Assembly: GCA_016793325.1 (NCBI GenBank) | Contig: JAEUKI010000047.1 | Span: 62,001 to 126,000, forward strand | Reading direction: 5' to 3' | DNA length: 64,000 nt | DNA from: Myxococcales bacterium | GTDB lineage: Bacteria > Myxococcota_A > Polyangia > Polyangiales > Ga0077539 | In this document: positions 44,868-52,717 of the stretch, one piece after another | Layout: each line of letters opens with the position of its first letter | Position numbering within the stretch: position 1 is the stretch's first letter | Notes under the pieces: generated by a model | What the model was told of the DNA's origin: nothing | The model's database searches: none | Seen by the model: only the letters and a program-made list of their open reading frames with translations | Position numbers and translations under genes: made by a program

Positions 44868-45638
44868 ATGGTCACCAAGAGCAAGGGCAAGGGCGCGAAG
44901 GGCGCGAAGGGAGCAAAGACCGCGAAGGGCGCAAAGACCGAGAGGCCCGCGAAGGAGACGAAGCGCGCGAAGGGCGCCTCGGACGAGAGCAACACCGAGC
45001 TGCTCCATCTCCCCGCGAAGTACGAAGTCCGGTGGAACACGCTCGTCGGCCTCGTTCGCGTCGCGCGCAAGAAGGGAACGTCGCTCTGGGATCAAATGTA
45101 CGAAGCGGTCGCAGAGATCGCCGAGCACGAGCCGCCGCTGTATCTGCTCGAGCATCCGACGTTCGAAGCGTTTTGCGACAAGGAGCTCGGTGAAGAAGCG
45201 CGCAACGTCCGGCGCTGGATGCGCGTGGCGAAGTTCTTCTCGCCGCAGGACGAGACCACGTACAAAGTGACGCGCCTCGACGCGCTCGTGCGCTGGGCCG
45301 AGAAGCGCGCGAAGAAGAAGATCACCGGGCGCTTTCCGCTGAAGCTCGAGGACATCCGCATCAACGTGGTGCGCGACGGAGAGCGAAGGCGCGTTCCGGC
45401 GCTCGAAGCGTCGCCCGAAGAGATCGACGCGGACGAGCCGAAGAAGCGCGGCGAGCCCGAAGAGCGCGGGCCGCACAGGCTCGAGCTCGAAGCCGCGCGC
45501 GTGATGAAGAAGCACCGCGAGCTCGCGAGCGTGAAGTGCGTGTACCGCGACGGCGAAGTGTCGTTCACGGGCGTCCCTGCGCACGCGGGCAGCGTGTTCG
45601 CAAAGGCGCTGAGCGAGATCGCGTGGGACGAAGGGTGA
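44868..45638 (+). CDS. Protein with histone-like Lys/Ala-rich N-terminal tail, unknown function
   Basis: 256 residues from ATG 44868. Residues 1-40 are almost only Lys, Gly and Ala in KGAK/AKGAK units (KGKGAKGAKGAKTAKGAK), like the tails of histone H1-type and HU-extended proteins. A helical domain follows (about 50-150, VRWNTLVGLVRVARKKGTS then HPTFEAFCDKELGEEARNVR and RWMRVAKFF), then a charged linker and a short C-terminal alpha/beta part. The tail suggests nucleic-acid binding; the rest is not a family I recognise. A composite palindromic element lies right upstream, and a mirrored copy faces the divergent STAS-like gene. Confidence 0.82.
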   Translation: MVTKSKGKGAKGAKGAKTAKGAKTERPAKETKRAKGASDESNTELLHLPAKYEVRWNTLVGLVRVARKKGTSLWDQMYEAVAEIAEHEPPLYLLEHPTFEAFCDKELGEEARNVRRWMRVAKFFSPQDETTYKVTRLDALVRWAEKRAKKKITGRFPLKLEDIRINVVRDGERRRVPALEASPEEIDADEPKKRGEPEERGPHRLELEAARVMKKHRELASVKCVYRDGEVSFTGVPAHAGSVFAKALSEIAWDEG

Positions 45639-45713
45639 CGGGGCTCAGCGCGTCGGGTGTTCGCGACGCCAGCGTCGAAGCCGCAACGCAGCGACGGCTC
45701 GTCACTTCGCTCG

Positions 45714-47150
45714 TCAGTGCGTTGTGCGAGACTGCGGCCGAGAGCGCCTCGGCGACGAGAAGAGATCGAGAAACCCTCGCAACGGGTCGCGCGCGCGACC
45801 ACGACCGCGACTCGCCCCTGCGTCGCGCGTCTGCGCGGCGGCGAGCACGCCTCCATCGGCGCTGTCGTGCGCTGCGACGGGCACGTTGGCAGGCTCCGCC
45901 GAGCGCCCGTCGGCGATCGTAGCCCCTGCGTCCGCGAGCCCCGTCGCGGTCGTCGAAGCGCCCGCGAGCGGCCCGACAGGGTGGTCCGGAGCAGACGGTG
46001 AGCGCCCTCGCGCCGCGAGGCCTACGACGAGCGCCGCGACCAGCGCCACGCCCGCGATCAGCGGAGCCTTTCGCTTCAAATCCGACGCGACGACCTCGGG
46101 TCGGCGCTCGCCAGCGGCCGCGGTGAGCGTCGACGCGAGCGGCGGCTCGGCTTGTGGTGGGCGCATCGAGGGAGCGCTCGAGGGAGTCGCGACGAGCGCC
46201 TTGTGCGCGGCGGTCTCTCCGGCGTTTCCGAAGGTCCGACGAAACACGACGCGGACCTCCTCTCCTGCAAACGGCAGCAGCGCGCGCCCGAACGCCTGAA
46301 TGGACTCGAAGCGATCGTTCGGCTCCTTGGCCATCGCTCGCAAGATCGTCGCTTCGAGCTCCTCGGGAAGCTCCGGCTTTCGCTCGCGCGGCTTGGGAAA
46401 CTCTCCGAGCACGATCTTGGTCAACAGCGCGAAGTACGTCTCGGCCTCGAACGGCAGGTGCCCCGTCACGCATTGGTACAGGATCACGCCCAACGAGTAC
46501 TGGTCGCTGCGCGCGTCGCTGGCCTTGCTGCTGTGCGCCTGCTCGGGAGCCATGTAGAGCGGCGTCCCGATGACCGCCGCCGAGCGCGTGAGGTTGTGGT
46601 TGGACTGCGGGTCCACGAGCTTCGAGATCCCGAAATCGAGGACCTTCGGCAGCGGCGCGCCGTCGGGGTTTTGCGAGAGAAAGATGTTGGACGGCTTGAG
46701 GTCTCGATGGACGACGCCGACTTGGTGCGCGGCGTTTACCGCAGCGAGCACCGGGATCAGCACGTCCACAGCCTGCTCGGGGCTGAGCGCGCCTTCGCGT
46801 CGCAAGCGCGCGTCGAGGTCCTCGCCCTCGAGATACTCCATCACGAGATAGAGCATCCCTTCGCTGGTCCCGACGTCCGTCACGTTGACGATGTGCGGGT
46901 GCTGAATGCGAGAGGCGGCCTCTCCTTCGCGTAGAAATCGCGCCCTCGCCTCGACGTTGCGGGCCGCCGAAGGATCGAGGGTCTTGAGCGCGACCCGCTT
47001 CTTGATGTCCTGGTGTACGGCTTCGTACACCTCGCCCATCCCGCCGCGCCCGATGAGGCGCTTGATGAGGTAGCGGTCGATCACGACGCCGGGCTGCAAC
47101 AGGGGAGGCGGTTCTTCGTCGGGCGTCCCATCGCCGCGCGTTTCGTTCAT
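45714..47150 (-). CDS. Transmembrane Ser/Thr protein kinase
   Basis: 478 residues from ATG 47150. Kinase domain at about 25-290: LIGRGGMGEVYEAVHQ, VALKTLDP (Lys about 55), HRDLKPSNIFL (about 147), DFGISKLVD and MAPEQAHSSK. A Pro/Ala-rich linker is followed by one membrane helix (about 360-380, LIAGVALVAALVVGLAARG). A short Asp/Ala/Arg-rich tail of about 95 residues outside the membrane has no sensor domain I can name and ends RRSRPQSRTTH. It should phosphorylate cytoplasmic targets; signal unknown. It is downstream of a lipoprotein gene on the same strand and convergent with the basic-tail gene. Confidence 0.93.
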   Translation of the reverse strand: MNETRGDGTPDEEPPPLLQPGVVIDRYLIKRLIGRGGMGEVYEAVHQDIKKRVALKTLDPSAARNVEARARFLREGEAASRIQHPHIVNVTDVGTSEGMLYLVMEYLEGEDLDARLRREGALSPEQAVDVLIPVLAAVNAAHQVGVVHRDLKPSNIFLSQNPDGAPLPKVLDFGISKLVDPQSNHNLTRSAAVIGTPLYMAPEQAHSSKASDARSDQYSLGVILYQCVTGHLPFEAETYFALLTKIVLGEFPKPRERKPELPEELEATILRAMAKEPNDRFESIQAFGRALLPFAGEEVRVVFRRTFGNAGETAAHKALVATPSSAPSMRPPQAEPPLASTLTAAAGERRPEVVASDLKRKAPLIAGVALVAALVVGLAARGRSPSAPDHPVGPLAGASTTATGLADAGATIADGRSAEPANVPVAAHDSADGGVLAAAQTRDAGASRGRGRARDPLRGFLDLFSSPRRSRPQSRTTH

Positions 47151-47255
47151 CGATGCATCGCGAGCGTATCACCGCGCGTTCTTCGATGTCGCTCGGTCTC
47201 GCGAGGCGCGAAGCCCTTTGTGCGTCGCGCTCGGTCACGCGGCGCGAGCGGGTGA

Positions 47256-49118
47256 TCACCGCAGGGGCGTCGCTTCGATGCGATGAACGACGAGCGACCG
47301 CGTGCATTGAAAGAGCACGTTGCGTCCGGGCGTCGCGCGCTCGTAGTCGGCGGCGGCGCCCGCGTCGAAGACGAACGTCGTGCGCATCCAACGCGCGGCG
47401 CCGGTCTCGTCCGCGGTCGCGGGGAGCGGCGCGCGGGCGCGGTACGCGCTTCCGTCGAACTGTTGAACCTCGCCGCTCTCGGACGCGCGCCACGTGATCG
47501 AGACGCTCACCGGGCCCGTCAGCGCGTCCGGCAAATCAACGAGGAAGTTCGCGTTGGGCGCGGTCGAAGCGCGCGCGTCGAGCGCGAGGGACCCGGCGGT
47601 CGAGCGCGCGGGAGCCGCCCAGTCCACGCGATAGAAGCGAACGCCGCCGCGCGCGTCCGAGGGGATCGCGTCGTCGCCGGGCCCTGCCGCGACGGACCAG
47701 CGGCTGTCGGGCGCAAACGCCGCGGGGCGATGCAGAAGCAGCGTGGAGAGCGCGTCGAGGCCGACGGCGTCGACGGTTCCGCTCGACAGGGCGACGTCGA
47801 AGCGCGCGAGGCGCGAGCTCATGAGCGCGCTGCGCGCGAGGTCGAACAGCAGCGGGTTGCCGCCGGGCGCGTCGGCGTTGGCGGCGAAGCCGAGGACCGC
47901 GGCGCGGGTGTAGGTCCAGTCCGAGGCGCCAGCGCTCGTTCCATCGACGCGACCGTTCATGCGCGCAGGGTGTCCGCTCCAGATCGCGTCGGTGAACGTC
48001 CTCGCGAGCGCGGTCATGTGTCCGTCGGACCACCAACGGCGATCGCGCGCGAACCGCATGAACTGCGTGGTGAGCAGCGCGTGCGAGATGTCCTCGGCGT
48101 TGCGCTGCGCGGCGGGGTAGCCGTCGTCGACGTAGTTCCACTCGTAGCGACCGCTGGCGCTGCGGAGGCGAACGCGAAGCGCCTCGCTCGACTGCTGCGC
48201 GCGCGTTCGCAGCGCGTCGTCGCCCTCGAGCTCGCCGAGCATCCACGTCGCCGTCGCGATGAGCGCGTTTGTGTTGTGGGTGTTCTTCGCGTCCGCGCTC
48301 GCAAACGAGTACCAGTAGAACGCCGCGGCCGGGCTCGCGCCAGCGACCGCGCTCGACCGCGATTGGTACGGCCGCACCATCGACGAGAGAAATCCCAGCA
48401 TCCGACGCGCGTCCGTCGCCCGGTCCGCGTGGCGCGCGCCCGCGTCGCGCAAGTACAAGAGCAGCTCGCCCACGCCCGTGGCCACCATCCCCGTCTGCCA
48501 CGCGTAGTTGGTAAACGCGGGGTTTGTCGATCCGTCGCCGAAGGCGTCCCACGGCTCGTCGAGCCCGTAGCCCGGCGCGCCTCCGAGCACGCGCGTCGAG
48601 CCCGCGATCAGCTCGTCGACCTCGGCGATCGCCTGCGTCACGAGCGCGTCGCGCTCCGCCTCTCCGCCTGGAAATTCTCTGCCCGCTGCAGCCCTCAGAA
48701 AGCGCGCCATCGCTTGCAGCAGATACCCCTGCGCCGCGGACTCGGCGAAGGTCGCGGACGCGTCGAGCGCCCGCGCGTTGCTGCGGATCGATCGCTGGAT
48801 GATCCCGATCGCGCTGGGATACGCGCCGATCGTGAAGTCCTGCAGCGGCGGCAGCGCGGGAGGCACATCGACGCCCTCGTCGCGCGCGGTGGCGTCGGGC
48901 GAGCTCGACGCGTCACGGGCGATGGGCTCGTCGATCACGTCCATCTCCGGCGCCGCGTCCTGCGGTGGGGCGACGTCTCGTGGGGTCCCGACGTCGAGCG
49001 AATCCGCGCGCGACGCGACGTCCTCGAGCGAAGACGGCGTCGAACATGCGCAGAGCGCAGCGAGCAGCGGCGCGAGCGGAGCGCGAGCGGGCGGAGCGCG
49101 AGTGGGCGGAGCGTTCAC
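47256..49118 (-). CDS. Secreted lipoprotein, alpha/alpha-barrel-like, unknown function
   Basis: 620 residues from GTG 49118. The signal peptide ends in LAALCAC, giving a possible lipidation Cys, followed by an Asp/Ala/Pro linker to about residue 90. Residues about 95-450 are paired helices with aromatic and Asn/Asp residues (GYLLQAMARFLRAAAG, TNYAWQTGMVATGVGELLLYL, THNTNALIATATWMLGELEG, NAEDISHALLTTQFMRFA), a pattern typical of alpha/alpha-toroid glycosidases or epimerases. No catalytic pair can be assigned. The last 150 residues look like a beta-sandwich. Exported carbohydrate-active protein is my best guess, with low confidence. The start lies just outside a long inverted-repeat element. 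Confidence 0.82.
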   Translation of the reverse strand: MNAPPTRAPPARAPLAPLLAALCACSTPSSLEDVASRADSLDVGTPRDVAPPQDAAPEMDVIDEPIARDASSSPDATARDEGVDVPPALPPLQDFTIGAYPSAIGIIQRSIRSNARALDASATFAESAAQGYLLQAMARFLRAAAGREFPGGEAERDALVTQAIAEVDELIAGSTRVLGGAPGYGLDEPWDAFGDGSTNPAFTNYAWQTGMVATGVGELLLYLRDAGARHADRATDARRMLGFLSSMVRPYQSRSSAVAGASPAAAFYWYSFASADAKNTHNTNALIATATWMLGELEGDDALRTRAQQSSEALRVRLRSASGRYEWNYVDDGYPAAQRNAEDISHALLTTQFMRFARDRRWWSDGHMTALARTFTDAIWSGHPARMNGRVDGTSAGASDWTYTRAAVLGFAANADAPGGNPLLFDLARSALMSSRLARFDVALSSGTVDAVGLDALSTLLLHRPAAFAPDSRWSVAAGPGDDAIPSDARGGVRFYRVDWAAPARSTAGSLALDARASTAPNANFLVDLPDALTGPVSVSITWRASESGEVQQFDGSAYRARAPLPATADETGAARWMRTTFVFDAGAAADYERATPGRNVLFQCTRSLVVHRIEATPLR

Positions 49119-49162
49119 CGACGTAGTGTCGCACGGACGCGCGAGCGCGCAGTGCGACGGGA

Positions 49163-49334
49163 GGCCTCACCCCCGCTGCCGCGCGCCCCTCTCCCGCGAA
49201 CATCGCGGGAGAGGGGCTTCGGGGACCGAAGCGTGTTGCCAGCACACCGACCGTTGATCACCACGCCCATGAATTCGAAGCCCCTCTCCCGCGATGTTCG
49301 CGGGAGAGGGGCGCGCGGCAGCGGGGGTGAGGCC
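49163..49334. repeat. Long inverted-repeat element, perfect 58-bp arms
   Basis: 49163-49220 and 49277-49334 are exact reverse complements over 58 bp, with a 56-nt centre. Each arm starts GGCCTCACCCCCGCTGCCGC and contains its own hairpin, CCCCTCTCCCGCG-AACAT-CGCGGGAGAGGGG. A second element of the same kind is at 61393-61594. No gene lies within it; it sits between the lipoprotein start and the SDR stop. Confidence 0.93.
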
Positions 49335-49372
49335 GTGGCCCACCCGCGGCCATCTTCATCGCCTATGCCCGT

Positions 49373-50167
49373 TCACGTCACCTTCGCCCGGCGAATCAGC
49401 CGCGAGAACACCGGTGGCGCGAAGCGCTTCAGGTACACAGCGAGCCGCTCCCTGCCGCCGACGAGGGCCTCTTCGCGCTCGCGCGCGGTCGCGTCGAGCA
49501 CGCCCTCGGCGCACTCGTCCGCCGAGATCCCGCGGTCGATCGCTTCGTCCATCGTCGCGTGCGGAGAGCCGTCGCCCGTCAGCGCGTTGCGCGAGACCTC
49601 GGTGCGCACGAAGCCCGGGCACACGATCGTCACGCGGAGGCCGTCCTCGTGGTGCTCGGCGCGAAGCGAGTCGAAGAACCCGTGGAGCGCGTGCTTCGAC
49701 GCGCTGTAGCTCGAGCGAAGGGGCGTTCCGAACACGCCCACGAGCGACGAGACGACGACGAAGTGCCCCGCGCGACGGCGCACCATCGACGGCAACAGGG
49801 CCTTGGTCAACGCCACAGGCCCCAGGTAGTTCACGCGCATGATGCGCTCGTCCACCGAGAGCTTCGTGTCGATCGCGCGGCTCCGCTGCGAGATTCCCGC
49901 GTTGTGCATCATCACGTCGATCCCGCCCGTCGCGTCGAGCACCCGCGCCGCGACCGCGTCGATCGTCTCGAGCTGCCCTTGATCGAGCGGCTCGACCCGC
50001 ACCTCGGTCGACCCGAGGCTCTTGGCCACGCGCTCGAGCTCTTCGCGCCTTCGCGCCGAGAGGACGACCTTCGCGCCCTCGCGCGCAAACGCCCGCGCGC
50101 TCGCCTCGCCGATGCCCGACGACGCGCCCGTGATCCACACCCATTTGCCTGCAAATCGCCCTGTCAT
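49373..50167 (-). CDS. Short-chain dehydrogenase/reductase (SDR)
   Basis: 264 residues from ATG 50167, the family norm; an in-frame ATG at 50185 is less likely. It should be an NAD(P)(H)-dependent oxidoreductase. Cofactor motif GASSGIGEASARAFA near residue 10, NAG motif (MMHNAGIS) near 85, catalytic Ser in VVVSSLVG and the YxxxK motif in YSASKHALHGFF near 150 are all present. The C-terminal segment resembles the DHRS7/DHRS-like branch that acts on lipids or steroids, but the substrate is unknown. It is the last gene of a minus-strand run after the diiron protein (40-nt gap) and may act on its product. Confidence 0.93.
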   Translation of the reverse strand: MTGRFAGKWVWITGASSGIGEASARAFAREGAKVVLSARRREELERVAKSLGSTEVRVEPLDQGQLETIDAVAARVLDATGGIDVMMHNAGISQRSRAIDTKLSVDERIMRVNYLGPVALTKALLPSMVRRRAGHFVVVSSLVGVFGTPLRSSYSASKHALHGFFDSLRAEHHEDGLRVTIVCPGFVRTEVSRNALTGDGSPHATMDEAIDRGISADECAEGVLDATAREREEALVGGRERLAVYLKRFAPPVFSRLIRRAKVT

Positions 50168-50207
50168 CGGCGACGTTGGTACCACCGATCAACGCGGGGA
50201 CGGTGGC

Positions 50208-51173
50208 TCAGTTCACGGTCTTTTGCGCGAGCGCTTCGTCCGCGAGCTGATCGAAGCTCATTCGACGAAAGCGCTCGGCCTCGAGGTCTGTGTACAGCGT
50301 CTTCAACACGCGCTCGTCGACGCCGAGCACGCGCTCGGCGATCGGTCGAAACACACGCCCCACGACGGCGTCGTCCGCGAGTCGCTGAAGGACCATCGTG
50401 AACTTCGAGAACGGCCGGTCCGTCACGCCCTCTTTCAAGCCGAGGATCTGGATGCGCTTGAAGGCCTCGCGGAGGCGCGTTCCCGCGGGATCGAGGAGGT
50501 CCATGGGACGAAAGAAGACGTCGCGAAAGAAGGGCCGCGCGTGCCACATGAGCCCCACCAGGGAGGCCGCGGCGCGGGCGCGCTCGCGCTTGCTTCGCGC
50601 GGGCTGCGCTTCGAGCCAACGCGTGTACGCGGGCGACGCGTAGTGCTCGACCATGTGGTGATCGACCGCGATGTGCCGAGACTCGTCGCGGTTGATGAGC
50701 TTCATCGCTTGCTTGCTCATCGCGTCGTCCACGAAATCATCGAGCGAGCGCAGGAGCGCGATGTCGAGCAACAGCTCTCCAGCCGTAATGTACGTGTTGG
50801 CGATGTCCGGCGGCAGCGACCGAGCCGCGAGCACGAAGTGCTCGGCGAACCGCGTGAGGTGCGGGTTCTCTCGGTACGCGCGGTAGTGATGGACGTCGTA
50901 GTGCCGCGCGAGCCTGCGCGCGACGACCGAGTGACGCTCTTCGTCGCGCACAAACGACTGAAAAATCGCTCGCAACGTAGGGTCTTCGGTCTGATCGCGC
51001 TGCACCGCGAAGAGCGCGCCCGCGAGCAGCTCGATGCCCGCCATGTCCGTGAAGTACTGGCAGATCGCGATCTCGTGCTCGCGCGACAGCGCGCGTGGCG
51101 CCACGGTCCAGTCGAGGTCGTCGACCGACCACTGATCGCGCTCGCACAAGGACAGCATTCGCTGCAGGTCCAT
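50208..51173 (-). CDS. AurF-like / ferritin-like diiron protein
   Basis: 321 residues from ATG 51173. The all-helical sequence has carboxylate-His pairs typical of diiron oxygenases: FVRDEERHSVVARRL near residue 72 and NRDESRHIAVDHHMVEHY near 163, with upstream Glu in AGIELLAGALF and TAGELLLDIALL. This matches the p-aminobenzoate N-oxygenase (AurF) and related metal-dependent families. It may oxidise an amine or other organic substrate with O2. It sits 28 nt behind the Cys-motif gene and 40 nt before the SDR gene, all on the minus strand, so the three probably form an operon. Product and substrate are unknown; no carrier protein or biosynthetic core gene is adjacent. Confidence 0.88.
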   Translation of the reverse strand: MDLQRMLSLCERDQWSVDDLDWTVAPRALSREHEIAICQYFTDMAGIELLAGALFAVQRDQTEDPTLRAIFQSFVRDEERHSVVARRLARHYDVHHYRAYRENPHLTRFAEHFVLAARSLPPDIANTYITAGELLLDIALLRSLDDFVDDAMSKQAMKLINRDESRHIAVDHHMVEHYASPAYTRWLEAQPARSKRERARAAASLVGLMWHARPFFRDVFFRPMDLLDPAGTRLREAFKRIQILGLKEGVTDRPFSKFTMVLQRLADDAVVGRVFRPIAERVLGVDERVLKTLYTDLEAERFRRMSFDQLADEALAQKTVN

Positions 51174-51201
51174 CGCTCGATCGTACGCTCGTCAGCGAAC
51201 G

Positions 51202-51873
51202 TCAGTGAAGCCCATCCGTCGGAACGAACAACACGAGCCCGCTCTCGATCGAGACGATCCACAAGCCCGAACGGGCGAGCGTCGAGAGCGCTTCGCTGTG
51301 CGCGGATTGCGCTCGGCGCGCAGCGCCCGTCTCGAGCGCGAGCAGCGCGTCGGCGAAGTCCGTCGACAAGGCGGTCCAACGATTGAACGGCGGTTCATCG
51401 ACCGCCCGAGGCCACGCGGGGATGCGGTACTGGGTCGCGAGGCGGTACCCGTGCTCTGCCGTCGAGCCGAACCACCGGACGAACCTCGGCGCCGCGCCCA
51501 CATAGCGGAGGTAGAGCTCGATCGCCGCGGCCTCTGCGGCAGCGATTTCGGCGGGCGCCGCGCAGAGCGCGAGGAAGGTCGCGAGGTCGACCGGCTCGTT
51601 GCGCGACCCGAACTCGATGCCGCAGCCCCCGCACACAGAACACAGACCGAAGTCGTACCCAGCGCGCCCCGACCCGTCGCACTTCTCGCAGTCTTCGAGG
51701 GACGCGAACGCGATCGACGCGATCTGCGACGGGCGCATGAGCCCCCGCGCGACGGCCTGCTCGAGCAGCCCTTGCGAGGGCGCGGCGCTTCTCGGCGCTG
51801 CAGCGATCACCGCTCGCGCCTCGTCGAGCCTCGGCCTCGCCGCGCGGCGGCGCAATTCGAGCGGCGTCGTCAT
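51202..51873 (-). CDS. Cytoplasmic protein with CxxCxGxG-type Cys cluster, unknown function
   Basis: 223 residues from ATG 51873; the frame is open further upstream but that part runs antisense to the M50 gene and is not plausible. Near residue 70 is CEKCDGSGRAGYDFGLCSVC followed by GGCGIEFG, the pattern of DnaJ-type zinc clusters, which would bind one Zn. The rest is helical with Trp/Phe/Arg clusters (RFVRWFGSTAEHGYRLATQY). No signal peptide or membrane helix. It is the first gene of the presumed operon with the AurF-like diiron protein and the SDR, so a chaperone or metal-handling role for the diiron protein is conceivable. Not recognised as a family. Confidence 0.82.
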   Translation of the reverse strand: MTTPLELRRRAARPRLDEARAVIAAAPRSAAPSQGLLEQAVARGLMRPSQIASIAFASLEDCEKCDGSGRAGYDFGLCSVCGGCGIEFGSRNEPVDLATFLALCAAPAEIAAAEAAAIELYLRYVGAAPRFVRWFGSTAEHGYRLATQYRIPAWPRAVDEPPFNRWTALSTDFADALLALETGAARRAQSAHSEALSTLARSGLWIVSIESGLVLFVPTDGLH

Positions 51874-52020
51874 GGTCCGAGAGGATAGCGTCCATCGCCG
51901 CGCCGTCACGCGCGGGGTATGCTTCGACGACGCCCACACGCATGGAGCACCCTCCCCCGACCGACGACGAGCTCGCGATTCGCGGGCGACGCGCGACCCG
52001 AGGATTCCGGGATCTTTTTC

Positions 52021-52026
52021 AGGGGA
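52021..52026 (+). promoter_or_regulatory. Ribosome binding site AGGGGA for M50 gene
   Basis: AGGGGA lies 6 nt before GTG 52033. This supports a start just ahead of the first membrane helix rather than the upstream ATG at 51919, whose extension is Arg/Pro/Ser-rich without any domain. Confidence 0.55.
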
Positions 52027-52032
52027 TTTCTC

Positions 52033-52710
52033 GTGGCGCGTAGTCCTTCGGACGAGGCGTGGCGCTCGCGTTGGCGCTGGTCGATCACCCCGTTTTCGAT
52101 CGCGGGAATGCCCCTTCGCATTCACGTGAGCACGCTCGTCGTGCTCTTGATGCTGCGGCCGTACACGTTTTCGCTGCTCGCGTGGCTGACGTGGATCGCG
52201 ATGGTGGCGCTTCACGAAGTGGGGCACGGGGTGCTCGTTCGGCGCGAGGGCGGGCGCGTCGTCGAGCTCGCGGTGCACGGGCTCGGCGGCGAGTGCAGCT
52301 ACGTCGGGGTTCGGTCGCAAGAGGGCGTCGAGCGCGTCGCGTGGGGAGGAGTGCTCGCGCAAGCGCTGCTCTTCGTGGTGGTGGGGGCGCTGTATCTCGC
52401 GCGCGTTCCGATCCCGGCGCCGGTGGTGCACGTGGCGCTCGGGGTGAACCTCTCGTCGATCGTGTTCAACTTGATTCCCATCGCGCCGCTCGACGGAGCG
52501 TACGCGTGGCCGCTGTTGGGTCGTTGGTGGAGACGCGCGCGGCAGCGACGCGCCACGGCGGCGCGGGCCAAGCAACGAGCCGAGCAGCAAGACAAGCAGC
52601 TCACGGCGCGCGACGCGGCGCTCGACGACCTTCGAGACGTTCGAGACACCCGCGAAGCCGACGAGGTCATCGCGCGCGTCACGGGAATCCCCACGGACGC
52701 CGATCGCTGA
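52033..52710 (+). CDS. M50-type intramembrane metallopeptidase-like protein
   Basis: 225 residues from GTG 52033. The zinc motif HEVGH lies at about residue 61 inside a hydrophobic segment (LTWIAMVALHEVGHGVLV), and the second conserved site NLIPIAPLDG near 150, which supplies the third ligand Asp. This is the minimal core of site-2 proteases. Three or four membrane segments are predicted by eye (VLLMLRPYTFSLLAWL, GVLAQALLFVVVGALYL, VVHVALGVNLSSIVFNL). A basic, Gln/Lys-rich cytoplasmic-type tail of 60 residues ends the protein. It may cleave membrane-bound regulators; its stop is only 7 nt from that of the ECF42 sigma gene, convergent. Substrate unknown. Confidence 0.88.
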   Translation: MARSPSDEAWRSRWRWSITPFSIAGMPLRIHVSTLVVLLMLRPYTFSLLAWLTWIAMVALHEVGHGVLVRREGGRVVELAVHGLGGECSYVGVRSQEGVERVAWGGVLAQALLFVVVGALYLARVPIPAPVVHVALGVNLSSIVFNLIPIAPLDGAYAWPLLGRWWRRARQRRATAARAKQRAEQQDKQLTARDAALDDLRDVRDTREADEVIARVTGIPTDADR

Positions 52711-52717
52711 ACCGCCG

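Noticed and set aside
47283..49709. 808-codon plus-strand frame opposite the lipoprotein gene
   Set aside because: Arg-rich, no signal or domain; it also crosses the long inverted-repeat element and the 3' end of the SDR gene.
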